From the NCBI GenBank assembly GCA_017893485.1, contig CM030367.1, positions 141,935,089 to 141,999,088 on the forward strand: DNA of 64,000 nucleotides, given 5' to 3'. The notes under the pieces were generated by a model. That model had not been told where the DNA came from, searched no databases, and was given only the letters and a program-made list of their open reading frames with translations. The stretch comes from Hemerocallis citrina (Eukaryota; Streptophyta; Magnoliopsida; Asparagales; Asphodelaceae). The translations under genes and the position numbers were made by a program. This document shows, in pieces, positions 48,278 through 58,379 of this stretch; the stretch's first letter is position 1; every line of letters starts with the position of its first letter.

Positions 48278-48557
48278 GAGCATCTGTGCTGTAGTCGTCC
48301 CGAGCCAAATTTTGGGTATTTGGCAAATAAAAATGAAAAAAATAATTTTGCGCGACGAAAGATAATTTTTCGTCTGGTCAAACAGATGGTAAATTATCTT
48401 TCGATAGCTATATTTGGGCAATTGCCATTTCGTCTTCCAAATAATTTTTCGTCTGATCAGACGAAACCTAAATTTTGGGTAAATGGCCAATGACTGCAGC
48501 ACTACTTTTTCCAAAATTTGAAAATTTTGGTAAAATAGCTAACAACTACAGATGCTC
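48278..48557. mobile_element. Tourist-like MITE D, 280 bp
   Basis: Starts GAGCATCTGTGCTGTAGTCG and ends ACAACTACAGATGCTC; TTA flanks both sides (48275-48277 and 48558-48560). Related to MITE A by shared GACGAAAGATAATTTTTCGTC-like words. No coding content. Confidence 0.88.
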
Positions 48558-49067
48558 TTAGAGTGTAAGAAGTGATTCTGTCCACGGAGTTGTGACATAA
48601 ATATTTAGCTTCAACTTGAAGGCATTTTGAGGCTAAAAGAGTGGTAGAAGAAGTGTGTGTGAGATCACCGATACACTTGAACATATCAGCCACCAATCTG
48701 GGAGTATCACAGTATGGGGGGAGACCCAAAATTGAGACTTTAGTGGGCTTAGAATGGATATGAGGAAGACTCGAACCGAAGAAAGGCCACTTACGAACTA
48801 AAAGATTGATCGATCTGATAGTAAATGACTTTTTATCAACCAAATCAATTAAGATTTTAGGCGAAGAACATTTGATGCTAATGTCGTTGTTGGAACATGC
48901 ATTGACAACCCAATTCCAATATGATACATGGCAAGTATTGCAAAGAAATGCGTCTAACAATGAATTAGAAATATAACCTCCAGTTAGAGAGTGTTAGAAT
49001 ATATGTGCAATATCCCTTAACCCTTCTACAACTTCGAAGTTGTAGCACAGTGGCAGGGACTTTCACA

Positions 49068-49079
49068 TGGTATCAGAGC
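49068..49079 (+). promoter_or_regulatory. TRIM primer-binding site
   Basis: TGGTATCAGAGC directly after the LTR end; complementary to initiator-Met tRNA. Confidence 0.9.
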
Positions 49080-49374
49080 CTATCGTCCTATAAGGCCTAT
49101 ACTAATTTGATCCTCGTCGTCGAGGTAGGGTGGTTCTCGTCTTCATTAGAATTACTCCACCTCCCGACATTTTTCTCCCGATCTTGATCAAAATCCTAAT
49201 CTCCCCAAAATCTCAAATCCCAAAACCTTAGCCGTCATCAAACAACAAGATCCAAAAATCCTAACCGCCATCTCCGCAGTTGACTGCTGCAACCTTCCCC
49301 GCTACCTTGACCACCGACTCATTCCCACCAGTTCATAATCGCTAATCAGAATATTCTCTCTCTAAACCCTAACA

Positions 49375-49617
49375 ATGGCGGCCATCGCATCAGCGAGGAA
49401 CAAGATGCCTGCCGCCCTCACAGCTTCTGCCAACCAGGAAGGTATCCTGTCCCGCGTGTCCAACTCCCCTATTGTGTACCACTCCAAGCAAGCCGCCTCC
49501 GACACCGCCTACGTGGCGAAGCACCTCCTCTGGAGCACCGGAAAGGCGGCGTGGTACACGGGGACCACTTTCTTGATCCTGGTGGTCCTGCTCATCATCG
49601 AGATGGATCGCGACTAG
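49375..49617 (+). pseudogene. TOM9: TOM9/TOM22-like mitochondrial import receptor subunit, captured
   Basis: An 80-codon ATG frame ends with STGKAAWYTGTTFLILVV and LLIIEMDRD, which matches the conserved membrane-anchor region of the plant TOM9/TOM22 subunit (STGKAAW.AGTTFLILVVPLIIEMDRE). This subunit is a small tail-anchored protein of the outer mitochondrial membrane TOM complex. The N-terminal part (ILSRVSNSPIVYHSKQAASD) also fits the family. Oddities: the helix-kinking Pro of LVVPLIIE is Leu, and a TAG directly after EMDRD removes the short intermembrane-space tail, leaving 80 rather than about 90-100 residues. GC content is well above the surroundings. No intron is seen. Expression unknown. 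Confidence 0.75.
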
Positions 49618-50159
49618 CAGCGCAGCCTCTGCAGCAGCCCATCTGCCTCCTCTGTTCACCTTCCGCACCTCGTCGAACCCAACTTCGTCACCTCCTACTC
49701 TCAGCCGCTGCTCACTAGCGGAGCCAGCACTGCCCCCCGTCGGCCTTCTTCTCCTACCTCCGCGTTGTATTCGATTCCTCGATGCTGCCTCCACCAGCAG
49801 CGCAACCTCCACAGCAGCCCTCTTCTCCTTTTTCTCGCTCTCTGTTTTGATCGGGATTGGATCTGTTGAGATCCAATTTTTCCATTGGTGGAATTTTGTT
49901 GTTCCGTGTTCGGGGATAGAAGCAGATCACTACCAGCCTTCTTGTTCCAGATCCGTTTTTCGACTGAGCAGTTTTCTGGTGTTTCGTGTTTGGATCCAAG
50001 AGGGGATCTTGCTGTGGTACTACTGTCTCAGAGTCTTTAAAAAATAAATAAATAAATAGATAAAAAATAAATAAAAAAATCTTGCAGATTCTTGTGCTTC
50101 TACATCCAGATCGTCACTTACTCCAGTTGATCGATCGTAAGTTTGAGAGGGGGTGTTAT

Positions 50160-50510
50160 CAGCATCTATTTCTCAGTTATCAACAATTCTTAAGTCTGGG
50201 GTGAGATCCTATCATCGACCATTCTCAAGTCAGGGGTGAGATCCCAGCATCGACTATGTCTCAAGTCAGGGGTGAGATCCCATCAGTCCATTTCTCAGTT
50301 CAGGAGTGAGATCCCAGCATCAACTATGTCTCAAGTCAATGGTGAGATCCCATCAGTTTATTTCTCAGTTCAGGGGTAAGATCCCAGCATCGACTATGTC
50401 TCAAGTCAGGGGTGAGATCCCATCAGTCTATTTCTCAGTTCAGGGGTGAGATCCCAGCATCGACTATGTCTGAAGTCAGAGGTAAAATCCCATCAGTCTA
50501 CTTCTCAGTT
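50160..50510. repeat. Minisatellite in TRIM interior
   Basis: Alternating words CTCAAGTCAGGGGTGAGATC, CCATCAGTCTATTTCTCAG and CCCAGCATCGACTATGTC recur about five to six times with about 60-65-bp spacing. Confidence 0.85.
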
Positions 50511-50626
50511 CCGTCACATGTGCCATCAAGCGCCGTTTCTGCATCACAGTTTGCCGTTCCTTCTACATCAACATCGTCAGTGTTCCAAACTCTTGTTGCT
50601 TGAACCAACTTGAGTTTGAGAGGGGG

Positions 50627-50764
50627 TGTTAGATGATAAATAAGTTTAGTCCCACATTGAATAATATTTTGGTTTAGTATTCTATTCTCTCCTATATGTA
50701 TGAGTCTTATTATACTCAGTTTAATTAATCAATAAAAGAATATTTTTTCTATCTCTAATTCACA
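50627..50764 (+). mobile_element. Second LTR-like unit inside the TRIM
   Basis: TGTTAGATGATAAATAAG...CTAATTCACA, 138 bp, preceded by a polypurine tract TTTGAGAGGGGG (50615-50626) and followed directly by PBS TGGTATCAGAGC (50765-50776). The sequence is unrelated to the outer 76-bp LTRs except for the termini. A further PPT-like GTTTGAGAGGGGGTGTTA occurs at 50141-50158. It could be a recombination product between two TRIM/copia families. Confidence 0.75.
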
Positions 50765-51549
50765 TGGTATCAGAGCAACCCCGGTTCGATTCCCACATGC
50801 TATGCAATTTTAAATGCGGATTAAAAAAATAAAATATCGCTGCGTATTGTCTAGGTCTCGGCCCACAATATGTTGGGCATTTATCTTGTTTCTTTGGCCC
50901 ATTAAAATATGGGCTCTCGACCTGAGATGGCGTGTTAGAATATAAGTGCAATATCCCTCAACCCTTCTACAACTTCAAGTTATAGCACAGTGACAGGGAC
51001 TTTCACAGAGAGACAACAACGAAGCATTCTAGATAAGATTTTTTGGCAATCAAATCAGCCGAGAGATTTCTAGAAACCAAGGGGGGTTGTGTTTCGGACG
51101 TGGAGGAGCTGACAGAAGATGCGATGACGTTGGAGTAGGAAGCGGGGCAGAGGAGTCGGATTGCTTAATCTTTTTTGATTTCTTTTTTTCATGTATCCCT
51201 ACGAGTGTGGCTTGAAGATAGGGAAAATTAAGGACAGAAAGAACATGATCTGAGATCGGGGTGCCCATAGGGAGATCAAGAAGATGCTGCAGAGAGAAAC
51301 ATCGATTGCGAGAATGATCCATTTTTTCGTTAAAGTGACATTTCATTTTGTTAGGACAGAAAAGCTTGAAGTGACCCGGAACTAAGCATCGGGAAACAAA
51401 ATGGGAGAGAAAGAGGATTTAGAGGTTGAAGACGAGGTGATATGAGAAGAGGTGAGGGAATTCCCACAATAAGAATTGGGTGAAAACTTCTGGAGTGTGG
51501 GCTGAACATGGTTAATGAGCTTGGAGCCATGATAAGCAAGATTAGAAGC

Positions 51550-51551
<2 letters not shown>

Positions 51552-51588
<37 letters not shown>

Positions 51589-51589
51589 T
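51552..51589. repeat. (ATT)n microsatellite
   Basis: About 13 ATT units. The following 400 bp (51590-51990) is AT-rich with an A-run at about 51724 and shows no gene. Confidence 0.95.
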
Positions 51590-51994
51590 ACAATTCAACC
51601 CACGAATCAGAAAGCCCACGGCCCACAAATAGAAGTGAAGAGAGAATAAGTAGAACTAGGAAAGCTAGGACTAAGTCAACCTAACCGATACAGTAGCGGT
51701 CAGAAGATTGGACAAGGAACTTGAAAAAAAAAAAAAAATCATCAATTTTTTTTTTGTCCAGTGTTACCAACAATTATGTTATTAAGATAGGAAATTTCAA
51801 AATCTCAGCATTAGCTTAGGAAATTACAATAGAAGCTTTGTGCAAGGTTGTGAAATAATAAGTAAACTATTTCAAAATCCATCTTTGCACCAATAAAATC
51901 ATATTTAAATGTAAGAAATGAATTAAAAATTTTGATTATTTACATTAAGTTTTTATTTTAGTTTTTTGTTCTTATAACTAAAAAGTATTATTGT

Positions 51995-54125
51995 GCAAGG
52001 AAGGAGACTAGGAACCCAAGAATTAGGTGGTGAAACTTGAAGGAAAATAAACTAGATGTTTTTAAAGATAAAATTCTTAAATGAGCACCATGAAATTGGA
52101 AAGGGGAAACAAATATGATGTGAACTAAAATGACCACGTACATAAGAGAAATTTCAAAAGAGGTGCTTGGAGAATCCAAAGGTAGAGAGTTGCTAAATAA
52201 AGAAATATGGTGGTGGCAAGAAAAACTTCAAAATATTGTGAGAGAAAAAAAATCAACCTTCAAAATATGGTAAAAGAATAGAAATAAAGAGGATTTAGAG
52301 AGACATAAGACCGTTAGAAAAGAAGTTAAGAAAGCGGTATGAGATGCAAAAGAAAAAGCTTATGATGATATATACGCAAAATTAGAAACAAAGGAAGGAA
52401 AAAATAATATTTATAAGCTTGTTAAACAAATGGATAGAAAAATAAAAAATCTGGATTCAATTATGTGTATTAAGAGCGATGATTCAAGAATCTTAGTAAA
52501 ATATGAGGAAATTAAGAAAAGATGGCGAAATTACTTTAAAAAGTTATTAAATAAAAATGTTGTGGGCAACTTAAATATAGAGAATTCGAGAGAGAGTCAA
52601 GAGCATATATTTTTCCGTAGAATTAGGAAATCAGAGGCTCAAAATACTCTAGCAAGGATGAAAATAGGAAAAGTTTTAGGACCGGATGATATATTCATTG
52701 AAGTTTGAATGTGTATTGGGGATGTAGGAGTGTGTTGGCTAACAAAATTATTTAATGAAATTTTGAGGACTAAGAAGATACCCGATGAATGGAGAAAGAG
52801 TATTTTAGTACCTATATATAAAAATAAAAAAAGATATACAAAGTTTCTCAAACTACCGAGGAGTTTAATTTGAGTCATACGATGAAAATTTGGGAAAGAG
52901 TGATCGAACATAGACTGCGACTAGAAACTACAATATCTAAGAATCAATTTGGATTTATGCCTGGGAGGTCAACAATGGAAGCAATTTATGTATTGAGAAG
53001 ACTTACGGAAAAATATCGGAAGAATAACAAATATATACATATGGTTTTTATAGATTTAGAAAAAAATATGATAAAGTCCCTATAGACATAGTATGGTGGG
53101 GGTTAAATAATAAAAGAGTAACTATTCGGTATATCGAGGTAATTAAGGATATATATGAAGGGACAATGACCACAATTAGAACAACAACAGGAGCGACCAG
53201 TGGTTTTCCTATTACAATAGGTTTACACCAAGATTCAGCATTAAGCCCCTACCTCTTTACTTTGGTTATGGATGAATTGATGCAAGGAATACAAGATGAG
53301 GAGTCTTCGTGTATGTTTTTTTGTCGATGACATCGTCTTAGTGGACGAGACTAGAGCATGAGACCATGCTAAATTAAAATTGTGGAGAGAAACTTTGGAA
53401 GCTAGAGCCTTTAGCATAAGCATAAATAAAACAAAGTATATGGAGTGTAATTTTAGTAATATTCGGAACACAACTGAGGAAATAGTGAAGTTTGATGGTC
53501 AAGAGATACTTAAGAGAGTTCGTTTTCGATATTTAGGCTCGATTATACAAAGAGATGGGAGATTTGTGAAGATGTTATACATATGATCCAAGCAGGATGA
53601 CTTAAGTGGAGAAGTGCAAGTGGTGTTTTGTGTGACAAACGTATACCTTTGAAATTGAAGAAAAAAATTTATAGGACGGTTGTTAGACCAGCAATGATGT
53701 ATGGAGCAGAGTGCTGGACAACAAAGAAACAACATGTCCCAAAAATGAGTGCAGTAGAGATGAGGATACTAAGATAGATATGTGGTAAAACAAGGAAGGA
53801 TAGAAACGAGCTTATACGAGACATACTAAAGATAGCTCCAATCTAATATTAGTTAAGAGAGAATTGCCTCATGTGGTTTGGACATGTCATAGGTAGGCTT
53901 AGTAGTGCCTCCGTTAGAAAGAGTGATTTGATAAGTATTGATGGTAGAGTTAGGGGTAGAGGAATACCTAAACTAACTTGGGTGAAAACGGTGAAAAAAG
54001 ATATGTTAGTTTGTGACCTTATAGAAGATATTGCGCTAAACCGAGTAGAATGGAAAACCATAATTCATGTAACCAACTCCAACTAGTTCAGAAAAAGTCT
54101 TTGTTGCTATTGTTGTTGTATTACT
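51995..54125 (+). pseudogene. RTE-type LINE fragment (reverse transcriptase), heavily decayed
   Basis: Frames broken by many stops and shifts carry reverse-transcriptase landmarks in order: LARMKIGKVLGPDD (about 52650), NQFGFMPGRSTMEAIY (about 52945), FIDLEK (about 53050), LSPYLFTLVMDELM (about 53245), a degraded FADD equivalent reading FVDDIVLVDET in a shifted frame (about 53320), [20 protein letters not shown] (about 53670) and MWFGHVIGR (about 53875). This is the plant RTE-clade arrangement. The endonuclease domain is missing at the left and the end runs into TTGTTGTTGTA, typical of RTE tails. AT-rich codon usage and decay imply an old insertion. Confidence 0.85.
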
Positions 54126-54694
54126 AAAAGTATTATTGAAATTTGCTGCTCAATTAGCACATGGAAATCATCACACAAAAATACGCATGCATTAAAATTA
54201 AGAGATGATTTAACATTTGTCAAATCAAAAATTGAACAAACATGGCAGTAAGAAATTCACTTTCCACGACCACTGAAGTGCAGCACGTGAGGTAATCGAC
54301 ACCAGCAGTTGTTAGATGGTTATCGTACCCAATTTCATAGCTCAATCGAAACATATTCAGTCTTTTGGTAGCAATAAACAATCACCCTTTCTAAAAGAGT
54401 GAACGTCATCTCTTTCTTTTGAGTGTTTATATTATTTAGTTGACTAACATTGAATTACCTCGTCCCTAGAAGGCTCGTTATCTCTATCATCAGTCAGAGA
54501 ACCTCGCCTGCAAAATGAGATCACGATAAACAAAATTTCTTACAAGAATTACTAAACCAACAGGAATCTTCACTGGGATTAGAGAAAATGTTCAATTTAT
54601 CCCATTACGTTATTCCAATTTTAAAAATTAATTACTCTTTACGCCATAAAAATATCATATTACATGCGGCAAATTAACTCGATCGAGTAAAACA
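54126..54694. other. Unassigned stretch with one exon-like segment
   Basis: No complete gene. On the minus strand a 49-nt segment (54507-54459) is bounded by a strong acceptor (CTCATTTTGCAG) and donor (GAG|GTAATT) and has an open frame RGSLTDDRDNEPSRDE. It may be one exon of a host gene relic. The flanks give no second exon that I can support. Confidence 0.3.
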
Positions 54695-55338
54695 TGTTAG
54701 GATTGTGACCTCAAATACACATAAGCACACGAGTTCTTGAAGTTGGAGAAGAAGAGGAGAAAACGAAGACAACAAGAGAAGACAACAACAACTAGAAGAA
54801 GTGCAGCTGAAGGGGTTGTGGTCAATCGACCTGAACTGCTGACATTATTTGAGATTACATGGTTCCAACAGAGAGTGAGACAGTTGACTGTGCAGTTTAC
54901 CGGTCAGGCTCGAGTATTGGCGAGACACATTGCAGTCGACCGCAACTAGGTGCTGTCAACCGACAACAACGCTATATGTTATTTGGGCTGAAGGATTTCA
55001 GGTCCAATAAGTTGTATTTGTATTTATCTTTTAGGATTTGCTTGGGGCTATAAATATAACAATAGATGTGAACTCTATGGTGTATCAAGGTGAGCCGTTA
55101 TTATTGTACAACTTCAAGAGGGATAAATGTTGAGTGTTTCAAAAGTGTGAGAAAGAGATTGAGAGTTATGATCTCTTTATAATCTTTGTATTTCTTAGGG
55201 AATAAGAAGTATTGGTTATCTATGCATATTATTGTGTTCTTGTGAGATCCTATGATTATTGTGTTGACTTGTTCTTGGTGCATGTAGTTCTTAGACGTTT
55301 CTGTTGCTTATGGTGTGTGTTCCGCAATTAGCACTACA
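54695..55338 (+). mobile_element. Copia 5' LTR with primer-binding site, truncated element
   Basis: The LTR starts TGTTAGGATTGTGACCTC (54695) and ends TTAGCACTACA (55338), 644 bp. AG and then TGGTATCAGAAT (55341-55352), an initiator-Met PBS with late mismatches, follow. The LTR contains diverged CAGTCGACTG-type words (about 54880-54965). Beyond the PBS no gag is seen, so the rest of the element is lost. Confidence 0.75.
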
Positions 55339-55352
55339 AGTGGTATCAGAAT

Positions 55353-56440
55353 CTCTACAAAACAATCTAAATAGAAATGAAAAAAGAAAGGATATTTCCA
55401 TAGAAAGAAAAAAGACACCGTAAATAGAATAAAAGAAAAGTCACCATCGAGTAATATCTTTGATGATACAAGAGTGCTGTACAAAATTGTGACTAGACTG
55501 AGAACTCATGCTCGAATTTAGACATCTGCAAACTTTAAAACGAAGGGAAAGTCAAACAAAAAATTTCCACTTCAAATTACTTTCTCATCATAACAAAGTC
55601 AAACCGCTGTCACATCATCTAAATTCCCGGCCCCTTTTTCATGAGGTGTTCGGATGGTTGTAAAATAAATCCAAATCATGAAAATTACTATAGGAAAAAG
55701 AAATCATTGAAAATGAGTTCTAAAAAAGTGGTTTGTCTAGATATAGTTTTATGGTAGTATATGAGCGAGAGGAGAGAGAGAGAGATATTTAACCTAGAGA
55801 AGGTAGAATTATTTTATTGGATAGTGTAAAAAGAGAGGGAGAGAAACAATTAAAAAAATAGCTACAGTAGTGCTGCAGTGCTAATCCACTTAGTTCTGAG
55901 ATTTTTTTTCAGATTTCACATGGTGCTACAATAGAGCTACAGTAGGAATCTAAATCCATACAAAAAACAGTTAAACAAACCTACAAACAGTGCATTTCTC
56001 GGGATTCCTTTTCACTACAGTAAGCCTGCAGCTAAACAAACACCCCCTCAAACGGACACCTAATAACAGATTCGAATCCTTTGCCATTGGATGATATCCG
56101 ACGGATGGGAATTAAACATTTTGAGTAAATTTGATATGAAGTCAATTAAAAAAGAATACTTGGTTGAAATTGCAAAATACACACCATCTCTCCAACACAA
56201 CCCAAAAATCTTAATATTTTAATTAAAACGAGTCGAGTATCTTGAGGCTCGGGCTCAGCTCGTTTACGGTATCGAGCTCGCTTTCAAGTTTGAGCTTGAG
56301 CCAAGTACTCACAAGCTTTTACATAACAACCTTATTACCTTGAGGCTCGGGCTCGGCTCATTTTTGTTATCGAGCTCTGCTTGAGCTTGAGTCGAGTAGC
56401 TCGTGACTTAGTTGACTCATTTGCAGCCCTAATTAAAAAT
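55353..56440. other. Noncoding stretch with MITE-like fragments
   Basis: No gene seen. 55850-56050 contains GCTACAGTAG words and ends AAACAAACACCCCCTC, resembling hAT-type MITE ends. 56230-56410 has two copies of CCTTGAGGCTCGGGCTCAGC...ATCGAGCTC about 110 bp apart. Confidence 0.4.
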
Positions 56441-56519
56441 TAAGGTTGACAATTGACCTGAGCTCGATCAAGTCTGACTCATTTTGTAGGACTCGGGCCT
56501 TTTTTCTTTTTTTGGGACC

Positions 56520-57000
56520 CAGGCCCAGTAAATAAGCCCAACTTAATCTTCGGACCGGGTTCGGGTGTGTATGGTTCCGTCCCGAACCCGACCTGGTTTA
56601 AAGAACTCCAAAACTCTCTAATACTCTATGGTCTCTAATTCCCAAGCGCTTTGTCTTCATAACGCTTTCCCTTTCTCTCTACTGCCCCTTCGTCTTCAAA
56701 AGATTCAAAACACCCCTTTCTCTCTCCCCCTTCTCTCTCCTTATATCTCTCTCATAGTCTCATGGCAGCTTTGCCTGTCTATATCTATTTTTTTCATATT
56801 AGTTTTCATCATCAACCATAACCCTAACCCTAGTTCCCAATTCAATCTCATATCTCTGTAATCTGAAGAAGGGATCTCGAATTCTCGATCTAAGAAGAAG
56901 ACCTATATCTAAAGGAGTAAAGGTACAACCGTTTACCTATTTCATTATCTGCCAAGTTTCGATTTCAGGTAAATTTGTTGATTCCTTGATTTTACTTGTT
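56520..57000 (+). promoter_or_regulatory. Leader-like CT-rich stretch, possible gene 5' region
   Basis: A pyrimidine-rich run (CCTTTCTCTCTCCCCCTTCTC), then AACCCTAACCCTAG and GAAGAAGGGATCTCGAATTC, resembles a plant 5' leader. A possible intron begins GGTAAATTTG near 56969. Short ATG frames (from 56628) show no domain. Either a host gene start cut off by the following elements or coincidence. Confidence 0.25.
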
Positions 57001-57052
57001 TTTAGTTGATTCTGTAAGGACCCTTTAGCTGATTCTTGATTGAGGGTGATGG

Positions 57053-57335
57053 GTTGTGATGTTGTTTGTTTTTAGGGTGTGGGGGCAGTCGGTGTGACTT
57101 CTTGTAATTTGTGAAATGGAAACCGCAGTACTTGCATCGGTCCGACCTTGGGGAGTAGGACCGGCTCGGGGGTAGCAGCAGAGAGACAGAGGCTGATGCT
57201 GTTTGTTTTTGGCATGTGAGTGCAGCAGGTATGAGTTCTTGTAATTTTTGAAATGGAAACCGCAATACTGGCGTCGGTCCGACCCTGGGGAGTAGGACCG
57301 ACTCAGGGGTAGTAGCAGAGAGACAAAGGCCGAGT
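57053..57335. repeat. Two-copy about 140-bp tandem repeat
   Basis: GTTTGTTTTTAGGGTGTGGG..., GAAATGGAAACCGCAGTACT, GTCCGACCTTGGGGAGTAGG and CAGAGAGACAGAGGC recur once, with about 85-90% similarity by eye. Confidence 0.85.
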
Positions 57336-58379
57336 GTTCGGTTCGGATCCAGTAGCTCGGCTCGGTTTTCTGTACCTGTACACTGCCTAGAAACACCGGG
57401 AGAAGTCCCGACGATAGGCCTTCCGATGATCTAGTCAGTCACTGAAAAAGAGACTGGACAGCTAGGGTTCAGCTAGGGTTCAGGTGGTCAGTCACTGAAA
57501 AAGAGACTGGGTATTTATAGGCAGAGGCAAACAGGTCTAGAACCCTAACGGGCCGGGTTGGACCCGTTAGCCTGTGGGCCTGAGCTGGTTATGGCCCGTT
57601 GGACTCTAGTTGACTTGATGATCACAGGGGGAGGATCCAAATGGAGATTAGAGGGCTCTGATTTGTGCCACTCTATTTATTCCACATCACAAGCCCCCAC
57701 TCCTACAGGGCTGGGCAAGGCCAGTTGTGGAGGAGTAGTCGGGTTCCATGGAGAAGAGCTGGAAGAGTCTCTTTGGCTTGGGTTGGCTAGGGTTGGCGCC
57801 GAGCTGGAGCGAGTTTTGGTGGCCGAGCATGAGGGTCTACTACCGAGCATCGTCGACCAGGTCCTAGTGGTTCCCACCGTTCTCGAGACTGAATGGGGTC
57901 GGAAGGCGGCAGCAAGCCCAAATCAAGAGGCTTGGCTTGTGAAAGTTACCCCTGTGCTCGAGATAGCTATTGAGCGTCGAGGCTCAGGGGGTCGGCAGGT
58001 GGAGGCGAGCCCAGGAGACTTGGCTTTTGAAAGCTACCCCTGTGCCCAAGATAGCTGTTGAGCGTCGAGGCTCAGGGGGGTCGGCAAGGAGAGGCGAGCC
58101 CAGGAGACTTGGCTTGTGAAACCTACCCTTGTACTCGAGATAGCTGCCGAGCATCGAGGCTTAGGTGGTTGGCAAGGAGAGGCAAGCCCAAGAGACTTGG
58201 CTTGTGAAAGCCACCCCTGTGCTCGAGATAGCTGTCGAGCATCGAGGTTTAGGGAGTCTGCAAGGAGAGGCAAGCCTAAGAGACTTGGCTTGTGAAAGCT
58301 ACCCCTATGCTGCTCGAGATAGTTGTCGAGCATCGAGGCTCAAGGGTTCGGCAAGGAGAGGCGAGCCTAAGAGACTTGG
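57336..58379 (-). mobile_element. Tat-type LTR (minus strand), truncated
   Basis: On the minus strand it shows upstream tandem repeats (58379-57900), a TATA box TATAAATA (57517-57510), and the leader TTTTTCAGTGACTGACTAGA, CATCGGAAGGCC, GGTGTTTCTAGGC. The order is the same as in the plus-strand LTR at 29.5-31.0 kb. The repeats here have a period near 88 bp with GAGACTTGGCTTGTGAAAGC. The left end is open-ended and the right end is cut by the next LTR. Confidence 0.65.
57900..58379 (-). repeat. About 88-bp tandem repeats in Tat LTR
   Basis: Five units with GACTTGGCTTGTGAAAGC, CTACCCCTGTGCTCGAGATA, GAGCATCGAGGCTCA and GGCAAGGAGAGGCGAGCC. Confidence 0.88.

Larger units (their letters stand above)
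48992..51007 (+). mobile_element. TRIM element with 75-bp LTRs carrying a host gene piece
   Basis: The 5' LTR is 48992-49067 (76 bp, TGTTAGAATATATGTGC...TTTCACA) and the 3' LTR is 50933-51007 (75 bp), similar throughout. The 5-bp duplication GAGAG lies at 48987-48991 and 51008-51012. The PBS TGGTATCAGAGC abuts the 5' LTR (49068-49079). The element is 2,016 bp with no gag or pol. The interior holds a TOM9/TOM22-like frame, a minisatellite, and a second, unrelated 138-bp LTR-like unit with its own PPT and PBS. It must be mobilised in trans. It sits in a minus-strand LINE ORF1. Confidence 0.9.
47073..51560 (-). pseudogene. Minus-strand LINE ORF1, broken by a MITE and a TRIM
   Basis: Minus-strand pieces at 51390-51050, 48960-48600 and 48199-47759 read as parts of a plant LINE ORF1. 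The first has a zinc-knuckle-like segment (CHFNEKMDHSRNRC, where the usual second Cys is Asn) preceded by RCLVPGHFKLFCPN. The second has a DUF4283-like SILGLPPYCDTPRLVADMFK. The third is a low-complexity Ser/Pro-rich tail. The TRIM (48992-51007) and MITE D (48278-48557) interrupt it. No ORF2 was found. 47073-47759 is noncoding as far as can be seen. Confidence 0.55.

Noticed and set aside
49390..49812. 140-codon minus frame over the TOM9-like segment
   Set aside because: Shadow of a GC-rich coding segment on the opposite strand; the plus frame matches a known family.
50160..50510. Regularly spaced repeats resembling a CRISPR array
   Set aside because: Units are diverged direct repeats without unique spacers, inside a plant TRIM; a minisatellite explains them.
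50765..50795. tRNA-like B-box word GGTTCGATTCC, possible tRNA or SINE promoter
   Set aside because: It follows a TGGTATCAGAGC primer-binding site; extended complementarity to the primer tRNA explains it, and no A-box or tRNA fold was found.
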